From: Inhella inkyongensis
GTDB lineage: Bacteria > Pseudomonadota > Gammaproteobacteria > Burkholderiales > Burkholderiaceae_C
Assembly: GCF_005952805.1 (NCBI RefSeq)
Contig: NZ_CP040709.1
Location: 1,984,001-2,048,000 of the forward strand
DNA: 64,000 nt
Direction of reading: 5' to 3'
Shown here: one piece after another, positions 47,309 to 55,701 of the stretch
Numbering within the stretch: the stretch's first letter is position 1
How the letters are laid out: the number at the start of each line of letters is the position of its first letter
Program-made: the position numbers and the translations under genes
Notes under the pieces: generated by a model
Databases searched by the model: none
Seen by the model: only the letters and a program-made list of their open reading frames with translations
Told to the model about the DNA's origin: nothing

Positions 47309-50118
47309 TGTTCCACTTGCAAGATCTGGAGCTGCTGCACTGGGACTACTGCCAGCGCGTGGCCATGCCCTTGGACGCGGCCATCGTCACCATCGCAGGC
47401 CCCAACGGCTCGGGCAAGACCACGCTCCTGGATGCGCTACGAACCCTGCTAGGCCTGGAATGCTCGGGCGGGCGGACCTACAAGACCTATGCGCGCCACG
47501 CCAACGCGGACACGGCCTGGCTGCGTGCCAGTGTGGACAACCGCCCGCGCCACCGCCAGAACAGCAGCCGGCCCTTTGCTAGCTCACTGCTTTACGACGA
47601 TCAAGTCACCATCGCTTGCCGGATCGAGCGTCACGGCGGCGACTGGCAGCGCCGCTACATCCTGGTCGACGGCGTACAGAGCATCGAGCAACTGAGCGAG
47701 CGTGGCGACAAGGAATGGATGGGCATCGAGGGCTGGAAGCGCCGCTTGGAAGCGGCGGGCCTGACCCGCGCCATCGGGCGCGTTTTGGCGCTGGAGCAGG
47801 GCCAGACCGACCGCCTGTGCGAACTCAATCCGCGTGAGTTGCTGCGGCTGGTGTTTGAAGTCTTTGGCGATCAGGAGGTGCTGGATCGCTACGACCTGGC
47901 CAAGAGCCATCAGCAACAGCTTGAGAAGGAAGTGGTGCAGGGTCAGCAAGAACTTGCCCACGCCCAGGCGCAGTTGGCTGAGTTGGCCCAGCGTGTGAAT
48001 CTCTACAAGAGCTGGCAGTTGCGCGTGGGCGAACGTGAGCGACTGAACACGGAAGTGTTGCCAGTCCTGCAGTGGGCCGACGCGCGCGCCTCGACGGCCC
48101 GCGAGGCTCGCGAGTTGCATCGCCAGCGCCTGCAGTTCTCGGCCGAGGAACGCAATCAGTCGGACTCGCGCCGCGCCCTGCACGAGGCCTTTGAGGCGGC
48201 CGAGAGTGCGCGACGCCAGCTGGGCGCTCTGGCTGAGCAGCGCCATGCCGCGCGCAAGGCATTCGATGAAGCCCGCGATGCCGAGCGCCCGCTCGAAGAC
48301 ATGCTCAAACACGCCGAGGCGCTGCAGGCCCTGGCGGCCGTGGAAGGCGATTCGGCCGATCTGCAAGAGCTATTGGCCGGGCTGGGTGAGCGCCAGCACA
48401 AGCTGCGTGCCGAGTACACCCGGGCTCACGACGCCAGCGCCAAGGCGCAAGCCGCGCTGGCGGCGCTGAAGGGACAGCCGGTGCCGCCGCCCCCAGCCGA
48501 CGTGCTGCGCTTTGGCCGCGTGCTCAATGAAGCCGGCATTGCCCATCATTTGGTGGCCGATGCCATCGACATCGTCGACGAGACCTGGCGCGCCGCCGTG
48601 GAAGGCTACTTGCGCGGCTCGCGCTGGATCGTGGTGCTCCAGGATGCCGGCGATGAGCGCCGTGCCTTTGCGCTGGCCGCGCAGGAGCGCTATCGCCACT
48701 ACGTGGTGGCCGAGGCCGAGACGGCGGGCGCCGCCCCCAAGGGCAGCCTGCTGGCCGCCGTGCGTGTCAGTGCCAAATTGCCAAGCTGGCTGTTGCGCCA
48801 GTTGGCCGGTATTCGCTGTGTCCGCGACACGGCCGCCGGCAGCGGCATCGACTGGATCACCCCCGATGCCTACTACCGCGACAACCGCGGCGGTCGCAGC
48901 CTGTTTGTGCCTGCGCACGAGCATCAGTTCGGAACGGCGGCCACGGACGCTCGTCGTCAGGCGCTGGAAAGCGAGTTGGCGCGTGCCGATGCCGAGCTGA
49001 CCCGCCTGGCGCGCGAGCAGTCCGAGATCGACCGTCAACTGAAGGATGCGCAGAAGGCGGCCGCCGGCAAAAAGGCCGCGCTGGAATTGGCCGAGCGCGC
49101 CAGTGAGCTGGCCGAGGCGCGTGAACGCCTGCCGCAACTACGTGCCGCCCGTTTGGAAGCCAGCAGTCGGTGGAGCAGCCTGGATCAGGACCACGCCCAG
49201 GCCGTCAAGGATGCCGACCGGGCCGAGCGCGACTACCAAGCCCTGCAAGTTCGTCTCAAGAGCGGGCTGGAGCAAATCCAGGCCCTGCGCCGCGGCTTTG
49301 ATGAGCGCCTGACTTCCCTGCGCAACGCCAGCCAGGCCTCGCGCAAGGCACGCGCAGCCTTTCCTGCGGCCTGGGTGAGTGCGAGTCGCTTGGCCGGCTT
49401 GCGCGACGAGTTCGGCTCCATCCAACAGGCCCGCATCGCACTGGGCCATGTGGAGAAGGAGTTGGAGCAGGGCAGTTGGGAGACCGACGCCCAGGTGATG
49501 GAGCGTCATGCGCGGATGGATGTGCAGGTGCGCGAGCAACAGCGCATGCTGGACGACCGTCGCGCCAGCAATGAGGCCGCGCGCATTGCGTCGGGTAACG
49601 CGCGTGAGCGCTACATCGAAGTGTTGCGAGCCACGCTGCGGCGTTACCGCCGCAATGTGCAGGAGTTGGGCGAACTCGCCGGCGTCATTGCGCTGGCCGA
49701 TCTGCCCCATCTGGACAACGACGACACCGTGCTGGCCCAGGCCGGCTTGCAGGTGCGCTTCAGCTTCGACGGCAAGGGTGAGGTGGGCTTGAATGACGGC
49801 GAGGCCAGCGGTGGCCAGCAGGTGCTCAAGAGCTTGATCTTGCTGGTGGGGCTGATGAAGGACGACGACGCGCCGGGCGGCTTTGTTTTCATCGACGAGC
49901 CCTTTGCCCACCTGGATGTTCGCAACATCCAGCTGGTGGGGCACTTCTTGAAGAGCACCCGAGCCCAGTACCTGCTCACAACCCCCATCACCCACAACGT
50001 GGAGGTGTTCGAGCCCTCAGACATCACCCTGGTCACGAGCAAGAAGCCGCGTGGCGAACGCTGGGCGCCGCCGATTGGGGTGATCCAGCGCCGTCCGGCC
50101 AATGAGGCCTATGCCTGA
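47308..50118 (+). CDS. MksB-like SMC ATPase
   Basis: A 936-residue SMC-type ATPase. Walker A GPNGSGKTT is at 31-39, with the Q-loop region near 164 (LEQGQTDRLCELNPRELLRL). Heptad-rich arms run at about 195-390 and 545-780. A hinge-like domain lies at about 395-510 (HHLVADAIDIVDETWRAAVEGY). The signature EASGGQQVLKS is near 832-842 and Walker B GFVFIDEPFAHLD near 858-870. This is far shorter than MukB and close to MksB length. With the two small partners it should form a loop-extruding condensin-like complex. No TOPRIM (MksG/JetD) gene follows, so a Wadjet-type plasmid-cleaving system is not supported here. Confidence 0.78.
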   Translation: MFHLQDLELLHWDYCQRVAMPLDAAIVTIAGPNGSGKTTLLDALRTLLGLECSGGRTYKTYARHANADTAWLRASVDNRPRHRQNSSRPFASSLLYDDQVTIACRIERHGGDWQRRYILVDGVQSIEQLSERGDKEWMGIEGWKRRLEAAGLTRAIGRVLALEQGQTDRLCELNPRELLRLVFEVFGDQEVLDRYDLAKSHQQQLEKEVVQGQQELAHAQAQLAELAQRVNLYKSWQLRVGERERLNTEVLPVLQWADARASTAREARELHRQRLQFSAEERNQSDSRRALHEAFEAAESARRQLGALAEQRHAARKAFDEARDAERPLEDMLKHAEALQALAAVEGDSADLQELLAGLGERQHKLRAEYTRAHDASAKAQAALAALKGQPVPPPPADVLRFGRVLNEAGIAHHLVADAIDIVDETWRAAVEGYLRGSRWIVVLQDAGDERRAFALAAQERYRHYVVAEAETAGAAPKGSLLAAVRVSAKLPSWLLRQLAGIRCVRDTAAGSGIDWITPDAYYRDNRGGRSLFVPAHEHQFGTAATDARRQALESELARADAELTRLAREQSEIDRQLKDAQKAAAGKKAALELAERASELAEARERLPQLRAARLEASSRWSSLDQDHAQAVKDADRAERDYQALQVRLKSGLEQIQALRRGFDERLTSLRNASQASRKARAAFPAAWVSASRLAGLRDEFGSIQQARIALGHVEKELEQGSWETDAQVMERHARMDVQVREQQRMLDDRRASNEAARIASGNARERYIEVLRATLRRYRRNVQELGELAGVIALADLPHLDNDDTVLAQAGLQVRFSFDGKGEVGLNDGEASGGQQVLKSLILLVGLMKDDDAPGGFVFIDEPFAHLDVRNIQLVGHFLKSTRAQYLLTTPITHNVEVFEPSDITLVTSKKPRGERWAPPIGVIQRRPANEAYA

Positions 50119-50151
50119 CACCCCGAGCCCTTCGCCCCTGGAGCCCACCGC

Positions 50152-50973
50152 ATGACTCTCCCTGTGTTTGAGACTCTCCTTGTTCGGCTGCACGGTGCCG
50201 TGGCCCAGATTGCGCTGAACCGTCCGGACAAAGCCAATGCCATGAACTGGGCGATGTGGCAGGACATTCGCAGCGCCATGCAATGGGCCGACCGCACACC
50301 CGAAGTGCGTGCGGTGGTGCTCAAGGGCGAAGGTACGCACTTCACGGCGGGCATCGATCTCGGGATGATGGCGGGCCTGCAGGGCCAGATCCAGGACGAC
50401 TGCGAGGCCCGTCTGCGAGAGAAGTTGCGTGGCTTGATCTTGGAATTGCAGGACACCTTGAGCAGTCTGGAGCGCTGCCGCAAGCCGGTGCTGGCGGCTG
50501 TTCACGGCGCCTGCTTGGGCGGCGGCATCGACCTGATCTGCTGCGCCGACATGCGCTATTGCAGCGCGGAGGCCGAGTTCGCCATCAAGGAAATCGACAT
50601 CGGCATGGTGGCCGACGTGGGTACGCTGCAGCGCCTGCCCAAGCTCATCGGCAGCCAGGGCCTTGTGCGGGAGCTTGCATTCACCGGGCGCAAGGTGGGT
50701 GCCCAGGAAGCATTGGCCCTGGGGCTGGTCAATCGGGTGTTTGAAACCCCCAGTGAACTCGAGGCCGGTGTGTTGGACCTGGCGCAGCAGATCGCCAGCA
50801 AGTCACCCTTGGCCGTGCGCGGCACCAAGCAGGCGCTCAACTACGCCCGCGATCACAGCGTGGCCGATGGTTTGGAGCAGATCGCCAGCTGGAACGCGGC
50901 CATGCTGCTCTCGGAAGACCTGATGGCCGCCATGATGAGTGGCAAAGGCGCCCCGCCGAAGTTCCGCGACTGA
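50152..50973 (+). CDS. crotonase-family enzyme, delta(3,5)-delta(2,4)-dienoyl-CoA isomerase-like
   Basis: A 273-residue enoyl-CoA hydratase/isomerase fold protein. FTAGIDLGMM and HGACLGGGIDL form the oxyanion hole region. KEIDIGMVADVGTLQRLPKLIG matches the catalytic region of dienoyl-CoA isomerase (ECH1), with the Glu and Asp expected for shifting conjugated double bonds of unsaturated fatty acids. It follows the SMC gene by 33 bp on the same strand but has no evident link to it. Confidence 0.82.
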   Translation: MTLPVFETLLVRLHGAVAQIALNRPDKANAMNWAMWQDIRSAMQWADRTPEVRAVVLKGEGTHFTAGIDLGMMAGLQGQIQDDCEARLREKLRGLILELQDTLSSLERCRKPVLAAVHGACLGGGIDLICCADMRYCSAEAEFAIKEIDIGMVADVGTLQRLPKLIGSQGLVRELAFTGRKVGAQEALALGLVNRVFETPSELEAGVLDLAQQIASKSPLAVRGTKQALNYARDHSVADGLEQIASWNAAMLLSEDLMAAMMSGKGAPPKFRD

Positions 50974-50975
50974 AC

Positions 50976-51704
50976 TCAGCGCGCCCGGTAGAGGGTTTCA
51001 GCGCGCTGGAACAGGATCCAGCTGGTCAGGATGTACTTGTCGCCCGACAGCGGCACCCGGCCTCGGTGGGTGTGGGTGAACCCCGCAGGCGCAATCACCA
51101 GGGTGCCAGCGCGGGGTTTGAGGCTGCGCCCCTGGTAATAAAAGTCGGTCTCGCCGCCCTCGTCGACATCGTTCAGATAGACCATGAAGAGCAGCGCGCG
51201 GTGCAGGGTCTCGGCGTCAGGCTGCGCGGGGTAGGTCTCGCAGTGCCAGTAGTTGTAGTTGCCCTGGCCCTGCAGGTACTTCTGCATCTGGATGGGGCCC
51301 AGCCGATAGAGCTGGCGCATCAGATCCATGGCGTGCGGCGCGCCCAGACGCTCGAAGTTGTCGTGCGTCAGCGGTGTGGGGGTGCCGGTGCGGGGATCGG
51401 CCAGGGTCAGGGCGATGGGCGCAATCAGCCCAAAGTGGTAGCGACGAAAGTACTCCGCGGCCTTGAAGGTGGTGACCTTTTGAACCTCGCGCAGCAGGGG
51501 CAGCCATTCCGGGTGTTCGTTGAGGTAGAGGTCTTGGCTGAGCTTCTTGCTCTCATCCACGCCGCCGCCGGTGCGCCCGGGTCGCCGGTGTGGGCTGGAC
51601 TCGAAGGCTTCGATCAACTGCCGGCACTGCGCAGCACTGAGCGCGTGGTCATAGCACTCGATGAAGTCGCCCGCGATGGCGGGTGGGGGATGCGGGATGG
51701 GCAC
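50976..51704 (-). CDS. 2-oxoglutarate/Fe(II) oxygenase, prolyl-4-hydroxylase-like
   Basis: A 242-residue protein with a double-stranded beta-helix dioxygenase core. Likely iron ligands are the His and Glu in WHCETYP and the His in GFTHTHRGRVP; the basic residue in DKYILTSW would bind 2-oxoglutarate. The acid is Glu rather than the usual Asp (HxE for HxD). The start is uncertain: I chose the GTG at 51704, because further upstream the frame becomes low-complexity and runs into the divergent esterase gene. The substrate is unknown. Confidence 0.7.
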   Translation of the reverse strand: MPIPHPPPAIAGDFIECYDHALSAAQCRQLIEAFESSPHRRPGRTGGGVDESKKLSQDLYLNEHPEWLPLLREVQKVTTFKAAEYFRRYHFGLIAPIALTLADPRTGTPTPLTHDNFERLGAPHAMDLMRQLYRLGPIQMQKYLQGQGNYNYWHCETYPAQPDAETLHRALLFMVYLNDVDEGGETDFYYQGRSLKPRAGTLVIAPAGFTHTHRGRVPLSGDKYILTSWILFQRAETLYRAR

Positions 51705-51810
51705 AGGGCAAGGGGGAGTGAGTCGTGCAGGGCGCCAGTATGACCAGGGGCAGGGCGCCCTTGCGCTGGCATCATCCCGCGCTTTTGCAGATCGAGCTGG
51801 GGAGACACGC

Positions 51811-52656
51811 ATGAGAAGGATGATGGCAGGCCTGCTTGCGGCCGCCTTGCACTTGGGGCCGCTGGGGCTCGCCGCGGCTCCTGCGCTGCCCGAGCTCAAG
51901 GAGCGTGCCGACCTGCGGATTGGCGACAGCCTGCTGGTCGATTCCCGCGTGATGGGCGAGGCGCGGCGCATCAATGTCTACACGCCTCAACTGCTGCCAG
52001 GCCAGCAACCCAGCCCGTTGCCGCTGCTGCTCGTGCTTGATGGCGGCATGGGCGAGGATTTCCTTCACATCGCCGGCTTGCTGCAGGTGGGGGTGGCCAA
52101 TGGCAGTGTGCGGCCGTTCCGACTGGTAGGCATCGAAAACACCGAGCGGCGCCGAGACCTGACAGGGCCCACCCAGAACGAAGACGACCGCAAGATGGCG
52201 CCGCGTGTGGGGGGCTCGGAACGCTTCCGGCGCTTTGTCCGCGATGAGGTGCTGCCCTTGATTGAGGCGCGCTATCCCAGCACCGCTGAGCGTGCGCTGA
52301 TGGGCGAGTCACTGGCCGGATTGTTTGTGTTCGAGACCTTGCTGCAGGAGCCCCAGCTCTTCGATCACTACATCGCCATCGACCCAAGCCTGTGGTGGAA
52401 CGACAAGGCGTTGTTGGCGCAGGCGGCGAAGGGGATCGGTCTGGCCGAGCAGCCCAAGCATCTGTTCATGGCCTATGGCGCGGACATGCTGCGGGGTGAG
52501 GCGCCAACGCGCGCGGCGCTGCAGGCCGGGGCCCAAGCGGGGCTGCGCTGGCGCCTGGAGCTGGCGCCGGATGAAGGGCATTCAACCCTCTATCACCCGA
52601 TGGCGCTCAAAGCTTTGCGCGCCTTGCTCAAACCTGCCGAGGCTCCGAAACCCTGA
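51811..52656 (+). CDS. secreted alpha/beta hydrolase, esterase-like (IroE/Fes-type)
   Basis: A 281-residue protein with an N-terminal signal peptide (MRRMMAGLLAAALHLGPLGLAA, cleavage near residue 22-23). The nucleophile elbow is MGESLAG, a D-containing segment AIDPSLWW follows, and the catalytic His is probably in PDEGHSTLYHP. The pattern RINVYTP ... LLVLDGG ... LVGIENTERRRDLT resembles the family including ferric-enterobactin esterases; no siderophore genes lie nearby, so the substrate is open. GGGGAG precedes the ATG. Confidence 0.8.
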   Translation: MRRMMAGLLAAALHLGPLGLAAAPALPELKERADLRIGDSLLVDSRVMGEARRINVYTPQLLPGQQPSPLPLLLVLDGGMGEDFLHIAGLLQVGVANGSVRPFRLVGIENTERRRDLTGPTQNEDDRKMAPRVGGSERFRRFVRDEVLPLIEARYPSTAERALMGESLAGLFVFETLLQEPQLFDHYIAIDPSLWWNDKALLAQAAKGIGLAEQPKHLFMAYGADMLRGEAPTRAALQAGAQAGLRWRLELAPDEGHSTLYHPMALKALRALLKPAEAPKP

Positions 52657-52669
52657 GCGTCGGGGCCGT

Positions 52670-53140
52670 TCAAGCCTTGGCGAGAAAGCGATCCAGGTTG
52701 TGGCGTGCGGTGCGGCGCACTTTGTTGCGCAGCAGAGGGCTCCAGCCCAGCAGCAGACCCGCCGGGCCCAGGGCCTGGCGGCTCCAGGCCCAGAAGTCGA
52801 AGTGATCCCACTGGCGGGTGATCAGGCCCTGCGAGTTGAACTCGAAGCGGCTGTCGATGACGTTGTGCACCATCCGACCTTGAGCGCCGCCAAAGCGGTA
52901 GATCGGCTCCCAATGGGCCGTGCTGGCCGTGAAGGGGCCGGCGCGCAGTTCCCAGTCTTTGAAGTCGCGGGCGCGGATGTTGGCGCACAGCATGGACCAC
53001 ATGCCCACCACCTCGTGCTTGCCTCTCAGACTGAAAGCAGGGTCGTCAAAGGCCACCTCGTCTGCATAGCACTCGGCCATGGCGTCGGTGTCGGCTTTGG
53101 CAAAGGCGGCGTATAGCTTTTCAAGGGTGGCTTGGCTCAT
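52670..53140 (-). CDS. NTF2-like (SnoaL-type) protein
   Basis: A 156-residue single-domain protein. LEKLYAAFAKADTDAMAECYADEVAFDDPAF is the typical first helix-strand unit of NTF2-like folds (shown in two parts: LEKLYAAFAKADTDAMAEC, then YADEVAFDDPAF). The cone-shaped fold is used by many unrelated small-molecule binders and enzymes, so no specific activity can be given. I chose the ATG at 53140 because family members start close to it. It faces the esterase gene tail to tail with a 13-bp gap. Confidence 0.72.
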   Translation of the reverse strand: MSQATLEKLYAAFAKADTDAMAECYADEVAFDDPAFSLRGKHEVVGMWSMLCANIRARDFKDWELRAGPFTASTAHWEPIYRFGGAQGRMVHNVIDSRFEFNSQGLITRQWDHFDFWAWSRQALGPAGLLLGWSPLLRNKVRRTARHNLDRFLAKA

Positions 53141-53168
53141 GGGGCGATTGTGGTGCGGGCCAGCGCCG

Positions 53169-53456
53169 CTACAGATCGGGGAACTGCTGCTTGCGCGCAG
53201 CGGTGTAGTGCCACCAGGGTAAGGCGGGCGCACCGCGCATGAAGTCCACTGCGGCCATAAAGGTGTCGAGTACACAGGGGTCCTGGCGCTGGGCGGTCAG
53301 CAAGCACAGGCGTTGGTAGAGGTGTAGCGGGTCTTGCTGGGCCAACTCAGCGGGGTGCTGAAGACCCAATAACGCGAAGTCGGCCGCCATGGCGCGGCCG
53401 ATATTGGGCAGCTGCTCAAAGCGCTGGCAGGCTTCGGCGCAGGACGCCTTGCTCAT
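53169..53456 (-). CDS. helix-hairpin-helix protein, Cdd1/mitomycin-resistance-like
   Basis: A 95-residue protein. The motif QLPNIGRAMAADFALLGLQ is a helix-hairpin-helix DNA-binding element; YQRLCLLTAQRQDPCVLDTF and a Trp-rich end (LPWWHY) follow, the pattern of the Cdd1 (pathogenicity locus) family. The ATG lies 1 bp after the lexA stop, so it is in the lexA transcript and probably SOS-regulated. A DNA-repair accessory role is inferred only. Confidence 0.75.
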   Translation of the reverse strand: MSKASCAEACQRFEQLPNIGRAMAADFALLGLQHPAELAQQDPLHLYQRLCLLTAQRQDPCVLDTFMAAVDFMRGAPALPWWHYTAARKQQFPDL

Positions 53457-53457
53457 T

Positions 53458-54141
53458 TCATTGCAGGCCAGAGCGCAGCAGGCCGACCGCCAGGCCTTCG
53501 AGCGCAAAGGGCTCAGAGCCATCGACGTGGATGGGACGGAAATCCGGGTTCTCGGGCAGCAGCCAGATGCCGTCGGCATCGCGCTTCCAGCGTTTGACCG
53601 TGACCTCATCGCCCAGCCGGGCCACCACGATCTGGCCGTTGCGAGCCTCGGCCACCTTGCGCACGGCCAACAGATCGCCATCCAGGATGCCGGCATCCCG
53701 CATGCTCAAGCCCTTGACGCGCAGCAGATAGTCCGGGGTTTGCTGGAACAGCTCGGGGCTGACAGCGAGCTGCTGCTCGACATGCTCTTGCGCCAGGATG
53801 GGCTGTCCGGCGGCCACACGACCCACCAGCGGCAGCAATAGCTGAGCCAAGCCTGGCAGCGGCAATTCCGATTGGCCTTCGGGCGAACGCGCCGGGCGGC
53901 GCATGGCGCGCAGGGTGTCCGCCTTGAGGCGGATGCCCCGTGAGGTGCCGCTGACCAGCTCGATCACGCCCTTGCGTGCCAGGGCCTGCAGATGCTCTTC
54001 GGCCGCATTGGCCGACTTGAAGCCCAGGGTGGCCGCAATCTCGGCGCGCGTGGGCGGGGTGCCGGTGCGTTCGATGGAGCGGCGCACGAGGTCAAAGATC
54101 TCTTGTTGGCGCGGCGTCAGGGGGATCTTGCTGGTGGTCAC
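53458..54141 (-). CDS. lexA: SOS response repressor LexA
   Basis: Autocleaving repressor of DNA-damage genes. The 227-residue protein starts at a GTG (54141) where the family begins ([19 protein letters not shown]). It has an N-terminal winged helix (to about 70), a cleavage site Ala111-Gly112 in GRVAAGQP, the catalytic Ser146 (KGLSMRDAG) and Lys183 (VTVKRW). It is slightly longer than E. coli LexA because of a longer linker. Two LexA-type boxes lie upstream. Confidence 0.96.
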   Translation of the reverse strand: MTTSKIPLTPRQQEIFDLVRRSIERTGTPPTRAEIAATLGFKSANAAEEHLQALARKGVIELVSGTSRGIRLKADTLRAMRRPARSPEGQSELPLPGLAQLLLPLVGRVAAGQPILAQEHVEQQLAVSPELFQQTPDYLLRVKGLSMRDAGILDGDLLAVRKVAEARNGQIVVARLGDEVTVKRWKRDADGIWLLPENPDFRPIHVDGSEPFALEGLAVGLLRSGLQ

Positions 54142-54196
54142 GCGGGCCTCACAATGCTGGGTTGAGCGGGATGCGGTGGCTGAGGGAATGCACATG

Positions 54197-54231
54197 CTGG
54201 ATGTGCATCCAGGTGCTGCATTTTCATACAG
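54197..54231 (-). promoter_or_regulatory. two tandem LexA-type boxes upstream of lexA
   Basis: CTGCATTTTCATACAG (54216-54231; CTGT-N8-GCAG on the minus strand) and CTGGATGTGCATCCAG (54197-54212; CTGG-N8-CCAG) have the CTGT-N8-ACAG layout, each off consensus by one base per half-site or less. Their centres are 19 bp apart, like the double box of E. coli lexA. The region also precedes the divergent asparaginase gene. Confidence 0.75.
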
Positions 54232-54241
54232 GAATTGAAGC

Positions 54242-55180
54242 ATGCCAAGCCAAGTTTGGATTTTGGGCACCGGCGGCACCATTGCCGGCAGTGCCGCTAG
54301 CAGCAGCGACCATGTGGGCTACCGCGCCGGCCAGGTGGGTATCGAGGCCCTGGTGGGGGCCGTACCGGCTTTGCAGGGCCGCGCGCTGGCCTTTGAGCAG
54401 TTGGCCCAGCTCGACAGCAAGGACATGGACTTCGCCACCTGGGCGCGGCTGGCGCGGCGGGTGCAGGCCCTGCTTGACGACGAGGCGGTGCGCGGCATTG
54501 TCATCACCCATGGCACCGACACGTTGGAGGAAACCGCCTATCTGCTGCACCGCGTGCTGCGCGATGCCGCCAAGCCGGTGGTGTTGACGGCGGCGATGCG
54601 CCCGGCCAGTGCGCTCAGCGCCGATGGGCCGCAAAACCTGCTCGACGCCGTGACCCTGGCCGAGCACGAAGGCGCGCGCGGCGTGCTGGTGGCCTTTGGC
54701 GGCGCGGTCTATCGCGGTGACCGCATTCGCAAGCTGCACAGCTACCGGGTGGATGCCTTTGGCAACCCCGATGGCGGGCCGCTGGCCTGGATGGAGAGCG
54801 GTGCGCTGCGTCTGTTGGCGCCCTGGCCGGTCAGCCAGGCCTGGGGCGTGGCCGGCCTGCCTGAGCAGGGCAGTGCGTGGCCGCGGGTGGAGTTGCTCTG
54901 GAACGCTGCCGGCGTCGACGGCAAGCTCGTTGCGCTGCTGCAGGGCCTGGCGGCTCAGGAAGGCCGGCGCTTGGGTCTGGTCGTGGCGGGCACCGGCAAT
55001 GGCACGCTGGCCGAGCCCTTGGAGGCGGCGCTCAAGGCGGCGCAAGCGCAGGGTGTGGCTGTGCGCCGTTGCAGCCGCTGCGGTGCAGGCCCCGTGATCG
55101 GCGGTGACCTGCCCAGCGCGGGCGCTTTGAGTGCGCCGCAAGCCCGCGTAGAGCTGTTGCTGACGCTGCTGCGACCCTGA
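54242..55180 (+). CDS. asparaginase
   Basis: Hydrolyses asparagine to aspartate and ammonia. The 312-residue protein has the first catalytic Thr in [11 protein letters not shown] and the second in [12 protein letters not shown], plus TAAMRP. There is no obvious signal peptide, so it is probably cytoplasmic although the sequence type resembles both classes. It starts 10 bp from a LexA-type box and is divergent from lexA. A strong hairpin follows the stop. Confidence 0.92.
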   Translation: MPSQVWILGTGGTIAGSAASSSDHVGYRAGQVGIEALVGAVPALQGRALAFEQLAQLDSKDMDFATWARLARRVQALLDDEAVRGIVITHGTDTLEETAYLLHRVLRDAAKPVVLTAAMRPASALSADGPQNLLDAVTLAEHEGARGVLVAFGGAVYRGDRIRKLHSYRVDAFGNPDGGPLAWMESGALRLLAPWPVSQAWGVAGLPEQGSAWPRVELLWNAAGVDGKLVALLQGLAAQEGRRLGLVVAGTGNGTLAEPLEAALKAAQAQGVAVRRCSRCGAGPVIGGDLPSAGALSAPQARVELLLTLLRP

Positions 55181-55184
55181 ACAA

Positions 55185-55210
55185 AAACGGCGCCCCGCGG
55201 GGCGCCGTTT
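55185..55210. terminator. bidirectional terminator between asparaginase and ohr
   Basis: A perfect 12-bp inverted repeat (AAACGGCGCCCC/GGGGCGCCGTTT, 2-nt centre) between two convergent genes, with short T runs on both strands. Confidence 0.75.
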
Positions 55211-55229
55211 CGCGGATCCGAATTTAGGC

Positions 55230-55646
55230 TCAGACCACCGTCAGCACCACGTCGATGTTGCCGCGAGTGGCGTTGCTGTAGGGGCAGACCTGGTGGGCGG
55301 TGGCCACCAGCTTGTCAGCGTCTTCACGGCCCATGCCGGGCAGGCTGATGGCCATGCGCACGCCGATGCCGTAGCCGGTGCCCTTGGGTCCGAAGTCCAC
55401 TTCGGCCTTGATTTGGGCGTCAGCCGGCACGCTCAGACCCAGCTTGCCGGCCACGGCGCCCATCGCACCCATGAAGCAGGCCGAATAGCCGGCCGCAAAC
55501 AGTTGCTCGGGGTTGGTGCCGTTGCCGTCGCCGCCCATTTCTTTGGGCTTTGCCAGGGTCAGCTCCAGGGGGCCGGTGCTGGATTTGCCATTGCGGCCGC
55601 CGGTGGTGGTGGCGTGGGCGGTGTAGACAACCTTGTCGAGAGCCAT
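55230..55646 (-). CDS. ohr: organic hydroperoxide resistance protein (Ohr/OsmC family)
   Basis: Thiol peroxidase that detoxifies organic hydroperoxides. The 138-residue protein has both redox cysteines in family context: AGYSACFMGAMG and HQVCPYSNATRGN. VVYTAHATTTGGRNG and the ending IDVVLTV favour Ohr over OsmC. No OhrR regulator gene is next to it. Confidence 0.93.
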   Translation of the reverse strand: MALDKVVYTAHATTTGGRNGKSSTGPLELTLAKPKEMGGDGNGTNPEQLFAAGYSACFMGAMGAVAGKLGLSVPADAQIKAEVDFGPKGTGYGIGVRMAISLPGMGREDADKLVATAHQVCPYSNATRGNIDVVLTVV

Positions 55647-55701
55647 GGTCAGCGTTCCTTGTGGTCGAAAAAAGGGAAGGGCGCTGACTCTATCGAAAAC
55701 G

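Noticed and set aside
45237..50118. Wadjet (JetABCD) plasmid-defence system
   Set aside because: The three SMC-complex genes fit, but the fourth gene (TOPRIM nuclease JetD/MksG) is absent; a crotonase gene follows instead.
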